Shown here: piece by piece, positions 59,731-64,000 of the stretch
Layout of the letters: each line of letters opens with the position of its first letter
How positions within the stretch are numbered: position 1 is the first letter of the stretch
Assembly (NCBI RefSeq): GCF_037975245.1
Contig: NC_092572.1
Span: 5,793,001 to 5,857,000 of the forward strand
Direction: 5' to 3'
DNA: 64,000 nucleotides
DNA from: Apostichopus japonicus
Lineage: Eukaryota; Echinodermata; Holothuroidea; Aspidochirotida; Stichopodidae
Notes under the pieces: model-generated
Told to the model about the DNA's origin: nothing
What the model saw: only the letters and a program-made list of their open reading frames with translations
Databases searched by the model: none
Translations under genes and position numbers: made by a program

Positions 59731-61428
59731 TTGGGAGGACAGTATAGAAATGTAGTATTGGTATTTGAAAATTATGAGACATTTATGAATTAGTGTAAAT
59801 GTATGACATTTATCTCTTTATACAGCACAGAAGTCTATAAGGGTCAACCGCACGCCACATCACCAATATCTTTGGCAAATTCCAGGAGATTGTGTCAGAT
59901 TCGGTTGATAAATTCTTCAAAGTGATGTCTCAAACGAGGAAAATGGGCAAAAACAATTTCAGAATTTGTTTGGCTACCAGGATATGACTTAGCAACTAAA
60001 GTTCAGCATCTTCTAACACAGCTCCAGTGCTTCCAGTTTTCCTGTGTTTGGAGATTAATGCTCTTTCAAGTATGAAGTCCACCGACTTATATGTAATTGT
60101 GAAAGAAGTGATGCCAGTTTTACAATTCAGCAAAGACTTACAAGACAATTTGGCTTCGTGTCACAGCAAGTAGTCAAACCTCAAAACTGTCAAAGATAAC
60201 ATTTCTGGCACATTTGTTTATAATTACACTTGTGATGGTCTCTATGAATGTACAGTACTTGGAATTCTTGTCATGTGTTCTGGTCCTACTATAAGGGTTA
60301 TGTCTTTCCCGAGTAAATTTAAGACTTAGTTGAGTAAACTTGAATTTAATGGACTTTAACTGATCTCTACATTTTTCTATTTAGGTCAGAATATTTCTAC
60401 AGTATGAAGATGACAAACAATTCACACTCTTTGGGTTTACAATTGTTCCAGTGTGAATCCTACTGTAGTCAAGTCCCCTATAATGCACCAACCAACCTTT
60501 AAAGATGAACTTACTGTAAGTCTGCAGGCATTATGCTGACTTCAATTTCAAATACCTCCTCTACATTTCAATAAATATTATAGCACAAGACAGAATGTCT
60601 GTATTTTTGTGTGCAGATTATTGTTAGTAAGCCATTGGTTATTTACCATACAAAACATTTTTTAGCAGCATGCAGATTGAGATGGCTCATGATATGTAGG
60701 TTAAGTGTTAGATATTTCACATGCATGGATATTGCTGGCAGTTAGGAGCATTTCGATGTTTCTGGAGTTTTTTTACCTGCATCATGTTTCTCTTAGTGTG
60801 TGTGGACAGTTAACTGCTTACAAATTCACACACAAGAGAAGCTTTCTTTAATGACAGTGAGGTTACAGAATAAACATAAAATATCAAGCAGAGAGAAACA
60901 GATTGGTTGGTTCTTGTAAACTACAATTAACCTTGTTATAAGTAAAGAACACATGGTCCTGCATGTCCATAAAGCTCAATGAAGCTATATTGTCTTACTT
61001 TTAGCATTAATGCTGAAACTGAAGAGAAAACACCCTAAGCATCAAACACTAAACTTACCAACTTTTTCAAGCATTTCTACCCATCCCAACAATCCCACAC
61101 CTCCCCATCTTCAACTTGTTGCTGTGATAGATATGTTGGTTAAACTGTTCAGACTGTTTTAAGTGATATCGGCTGGAGATTTGGGACAATTAAATACAGT
61201 GAGTTATTTATTGAGGAGAAAACAGTAACTTGATTGATTCCATTCTACCAGTGATGAGTAGGGATTACCCAAATCACCCTTCCTGATCAGCTACTGTATT
61301 TGCTTTTACTATGGTTCCATACTATATTAATCATTAATAATTGTCAAATTTCAAATGTTCTTGCATGTCACAGTAATTGTTCCTTACCTTTTGGGTTATA
61401 AAGGTAAGAAATCAAAGCCTGATAAGCT

Positions 61429-61705
61429 GTTCATGCTGGTATTCTACTAGTTGACATTTGTTAAAATATCCAACTGATGTGCAAACATGAGTTCTTGTTT
61501 TCTTTTTAACAAATTACTACAATGCTGCCAGTAGAAGGAAAAATAACACTTTCAGACTATTCATGCTGGTATTCTACTAACTCTCTTTGAAATGTATTTA
61601 AAATGATCTGCAAACATAAGTGGCTGCCAATAGAAGAGTATTTTGCCAACCACAGTACAGTAGCTAATCAGAGTGTTCATGCTGTTATTCTACTCCTTAT
61701 TTTTT
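61429..61705. repeat. Degenerate tandem repeat, about 120 bp, three copies
   Basis: TTCATGCTGGTATTCTACTA starts units at about 61429 and 61559, with a third variant at about 61676. Intervening GCAAACAT and GTAGAAGG words recur in register. Confidence 0.75.
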
Positions 61706-62398
61706 TTTTTTTTCAAGCATGCATGCAGTACCATTTTATAAAAAAAAAACTCTTGGAACCTTCAATTGGTCAGAATATTTACAGAATATTGAATTATACC
61801 TACTGCAATTCCTGATGATCATTGCTTTTCAACTTCAATGTAGCATGATTTTTGTAACAATTCTTGTTTGAAAAACACAGAAATGGTAACCAATTTTGTA
61901 GTCTTGTTTTGGTCTGAGTATTTGGCTATTCCCTGGGATACTTAATCATGTAATTTTGCCCACCCTCTATATTTCTGGAAATCATTTTGAAATCCTGTGA
62001 ACTCCTGTCACAAACATTTTGTGATTTTCGGGTGAACATTTGACGATGTATGTAAACCTGTACTTATTAAGTTGCAATTTTCACAAGTGATGGTACAGTA
62101 TGGCATGAATGACTACAACAAGTTTCACTGCAACTGATTTGGTTGACATCAAAATATTGTCATAAGAGTAGCACATGTTTACAAAATAAACAAGTTTACA
62201 TAGAGACAACTACTACTGTTTTTGCTTCAGTTTTGCTTTTCACTTTAGAGATTTCATGACAGAAAAAGAAAGAGCAAAAGAAAATGAAGAGAGAGAGAGA
62301 AGTAACATTGAACAGAAATGCCAACAAAATTATAAATTATGAATTCATACTAAATGAAAATTTGCTGCTGGATATATTTTCAAAATGTGTTTCCTTAC

Positions 62399-62440
62399 TG
62401 CTGTCCTCAGTATGCATGGTACTGGTAGTGGCATCTGTTG
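62399..62440 (-). CDS. Gene B Ser/Thr-rich stalk exon (most 5' exon in the window)
   Basis: Minus-strand exon of 42 bases: acceptor GATTTTATATTTCTTTAG, donor GTAAGGAAAC, phase 1 at both ends. It encodes TDATTSTMHTEDS. Joined to the 57.6-kb exon (A|CT giving Thr) it forms a continuous Thr/Ser/Glu-rich stalk. Small symmetrical Ser/Thr exons in series suggest a stalk of variable length set by alternative splicing. The 5' part of gene B, with its signal peptide and remaining ectodomain, must lie to the right of the window. Confidence 0.6.
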
Positions 62441-62549
62441 CTAAAGAAATATAAAATCAATTTCATCAAGGGCTCAGAAGAACACATTTGTGGGGCATTT
62501 TCACGATATATTCTATCCACAGTTTGATCCCTGGTAAGAGATCGTGAAT

Positions 62550-62592
62550 GTTGGGGGTGGGGGGTGGGGGATTCTGGGGAAGTTGGGGAGGC
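62550..62592 (+). repeat. G-rich tract with quadruplex potential
   Basis: TTGGGGGTGGGGGGTGGGGG followed by ATTCTGGGG gives four G runs of four or more with short loops, next to the 62.4-kb exon. On the gene B sense strand this is C-rich, so a G-quadruplex could form only in DNA (template strand) or antisense RNA. Confidence 0.6.
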
Positions 62593-63502
62593 ACATAGTC
62601 CTGAGTAAAACTAAGGACTATTTGTTTCTACTGGAAGCTGACACAGTAAAGTACACAAATATGCCATTTGTGTTTGGCTGCAGTTTTTAGTGTCCTTGCC
62701 AAACTTTTCTCAAAATAAGATTGTAGTTGATCAGAATATTTCATCAATTCAAGTGAAGATTAATTTATTAACTCAATTTATTAATGTATCATAAATTTAA
62801 TTCTAAAAACTTAAGTGTCTAGAATCTGTTTCAAAAACTATCAGCTAACATTTTAATCACAGTTCCTGAACAGCAATGTCAGGGGTCTTGACAAGATGTT
62901 CTACAAATATACAGCATGGCCTCCAATGTGCACTGATCCACCCACTATCAAAATAAGTTAGAGCTGCATTCAAGTACTGTATGTATATCTTTAAGTATTG
63001 CAAGCTAAGAGATTTTAATCTTAATTTATAAGATTGCTTGACAACAGGGAGAGAATGGTGCACTCCGTTGAACTGTACGTTAAAGTCGGTGATTTATCAA
63101 AGAAGTTTGTTTCAATATTACTCATTGCACTGTAAGTCAACAAACCATGCAGCTCTATGGTATATGAATTACGTTTTTCAATTATAGGTAGTTAAGTTGT
63201 ATGTTTAAAAAAAAAAAAAAGCAAATCATAACAAGAGACCAAGGGCACTGTGGTTCCTTGCTTGGGGTATATGACAATAAACATAATATTATCAAGCAAG
63301 ATTGGGCTCAAATAGTCCTAGTAATTGTGGTCCTACATGTTCCCATAAAGTAACCAACACTAAACTGTCTGCAACACTTTTGTGATCACAAAATGTGATC
63401 GGATTTTTTATCAAAAGGCACTTTTGAGATCTAAATATGGCATCGAAAATGTAAGAAATATATGAGACCTACAAGCGTGTCAACAGATATGATAACATTG
63501 GT

Positions 63503-64000
63503 GACCTCAGATGACATGACCTTTAAGTTTCAAAATGTTCCACCATTCCATTCACAACTTGTCCCAAAATATCAACCATGTCACACCTTGGCATTGAGAT
63601 TTAATTGCATTAAATGTCTAAAAATTAACTTTGAACTTGTATACATAACTTCACACACAAAGGTCACCCGGAGGTCAACCAATTGACATTTTTGATCGGT
63701 GAGACCTAAATAGAGCATGACTGTAAAAATTCAAACATTTTGTCTTTGCCCATTTTCTCCCTCCAAAATACTACTTTTTTAACATTAGCTGACCTTTGGT
63801 GACGTTGGATCACATCACCGTTAAGTTTGAAAATATTCCCCTATACCATTTGCAACTTGTCCAAAAAAACCAACCTTGTCACACATTAGCACTGGAAGCT
63901 ATTGCATTAAATGTATGAAAATTAACTTTGACCTCATATAACTTCGCACAAGAAGGTCACACGGGGGTCAACCTTTTGACATTTATGATCAGAAGGTACC
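63503..64000. repeat. Diverged direct repeat of about 288 bp, two copies, running off the window
   Basis: Copy 1 (from about 63503) and copy 2 (from about 63791) share GACCT, TTAAGTTT.AAAAT.TTCC, GCAACTTGTCC or CACAACTTGTCCC, AACC.TGTCACAC, ATTGCATTAAATGT, AAAATTAACTTTGA, AAGGTCAC.CGG.GGTCAACC and TTGACATTT.TGATC in the same order. A tandem array probably continues to the right. Confidence 0.8.

Larger units (their letters stand above)
58593..62398. other. Gene B intron with several direct repeats
   Basis: Apart from the repeats at 59.4, 59.5 and 61.4 kb, listed separately, I see no supported exon. Candidates near 59480 and 61080 were rejected. Confidence 0.35.

Noticed and set aside
61069-61136. 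Minus-strand exon with good donor GTAAGTTT near 61060 and acceptor ATCTATCACAG
   Set aside because: All three frames contain stops between the two sites.

Overview
This is a eukaryotic window: introns with canonical splice sites, CR1/L2-type LINE remains, tRNA-headed repeats, hAT-, pogo- and LTR-type transposons, long microsatellites and AT-rich non-coding DNA. There are no bacterial features. Repeat style points to a marine invertebrate, possibly a deuterostome such as an echinoderm. That assignment is inference and was not tested. No ORF matches a full-length known protein, so genes were built by hand from splice sites, reading frame and intron phase.

Layout. 1-2.4 kb: no gene seen. 2.4-5.06 kb: a dead CR1/L2-type LINE (+), interrupted by a short minus-strand element with a 221-bp pure ATC tract. 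8.85-9.6 kb: a 100-bp hairpin, a tRNA-headed repeat (-), an AT satellite and a short palindrome. 10.16-26.14 kb: gene A (+), a small unrecognised gene with phase-1 introns, one exon present twice, a stop at 26009 and a polyA signal at 26137. Its 10-kb first intron holds a hAT-type MITE (10.75-11.67 kb) and a 7.65-kb element with terminal inverted repeats (12.14-19.79 kb). That element carries an 11-copy 14-bp motif and contains two more hAT MITEs and a pogo/Tigger-like element. A later intron holds the 3' end of an LTR retrotransposon between two identical 226-bp copies of its target (23.2-24.3 kb). 26.15-27.06 and 30.13-31.26 kb: two more hAT-like elements.

36.7-62.4 kb: gene B (-), the 3' portion of a single-pass membrane protein gene. 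Exons encode a Ser/Thr-rich stalk, an Ig-like domain, one transmembrane helix and a cytoplasmic tail. The 5' end lies beyond the window's right edge. A possible small secreted-protein gene (+) lies at 36.74-37.03 kb. 45.0-46.7 kb: a tandem array of the repeat family also present at 9 kb. 46.8-47.1 kb: a 45-bp minisatellite. 47.9-48.4 kb: a second LINE fragment. 55.7 kb: another short retroelement end. 59-64 kb: several low-copy direct repeats. Genes A and B converge.

The strongest new signals are the large TIR element with its paired-motif arrays, the target-site duplication around the LTR, the tRNA-headed tandem array, and the two hand-built gene models. All need transcript or homology evidence.
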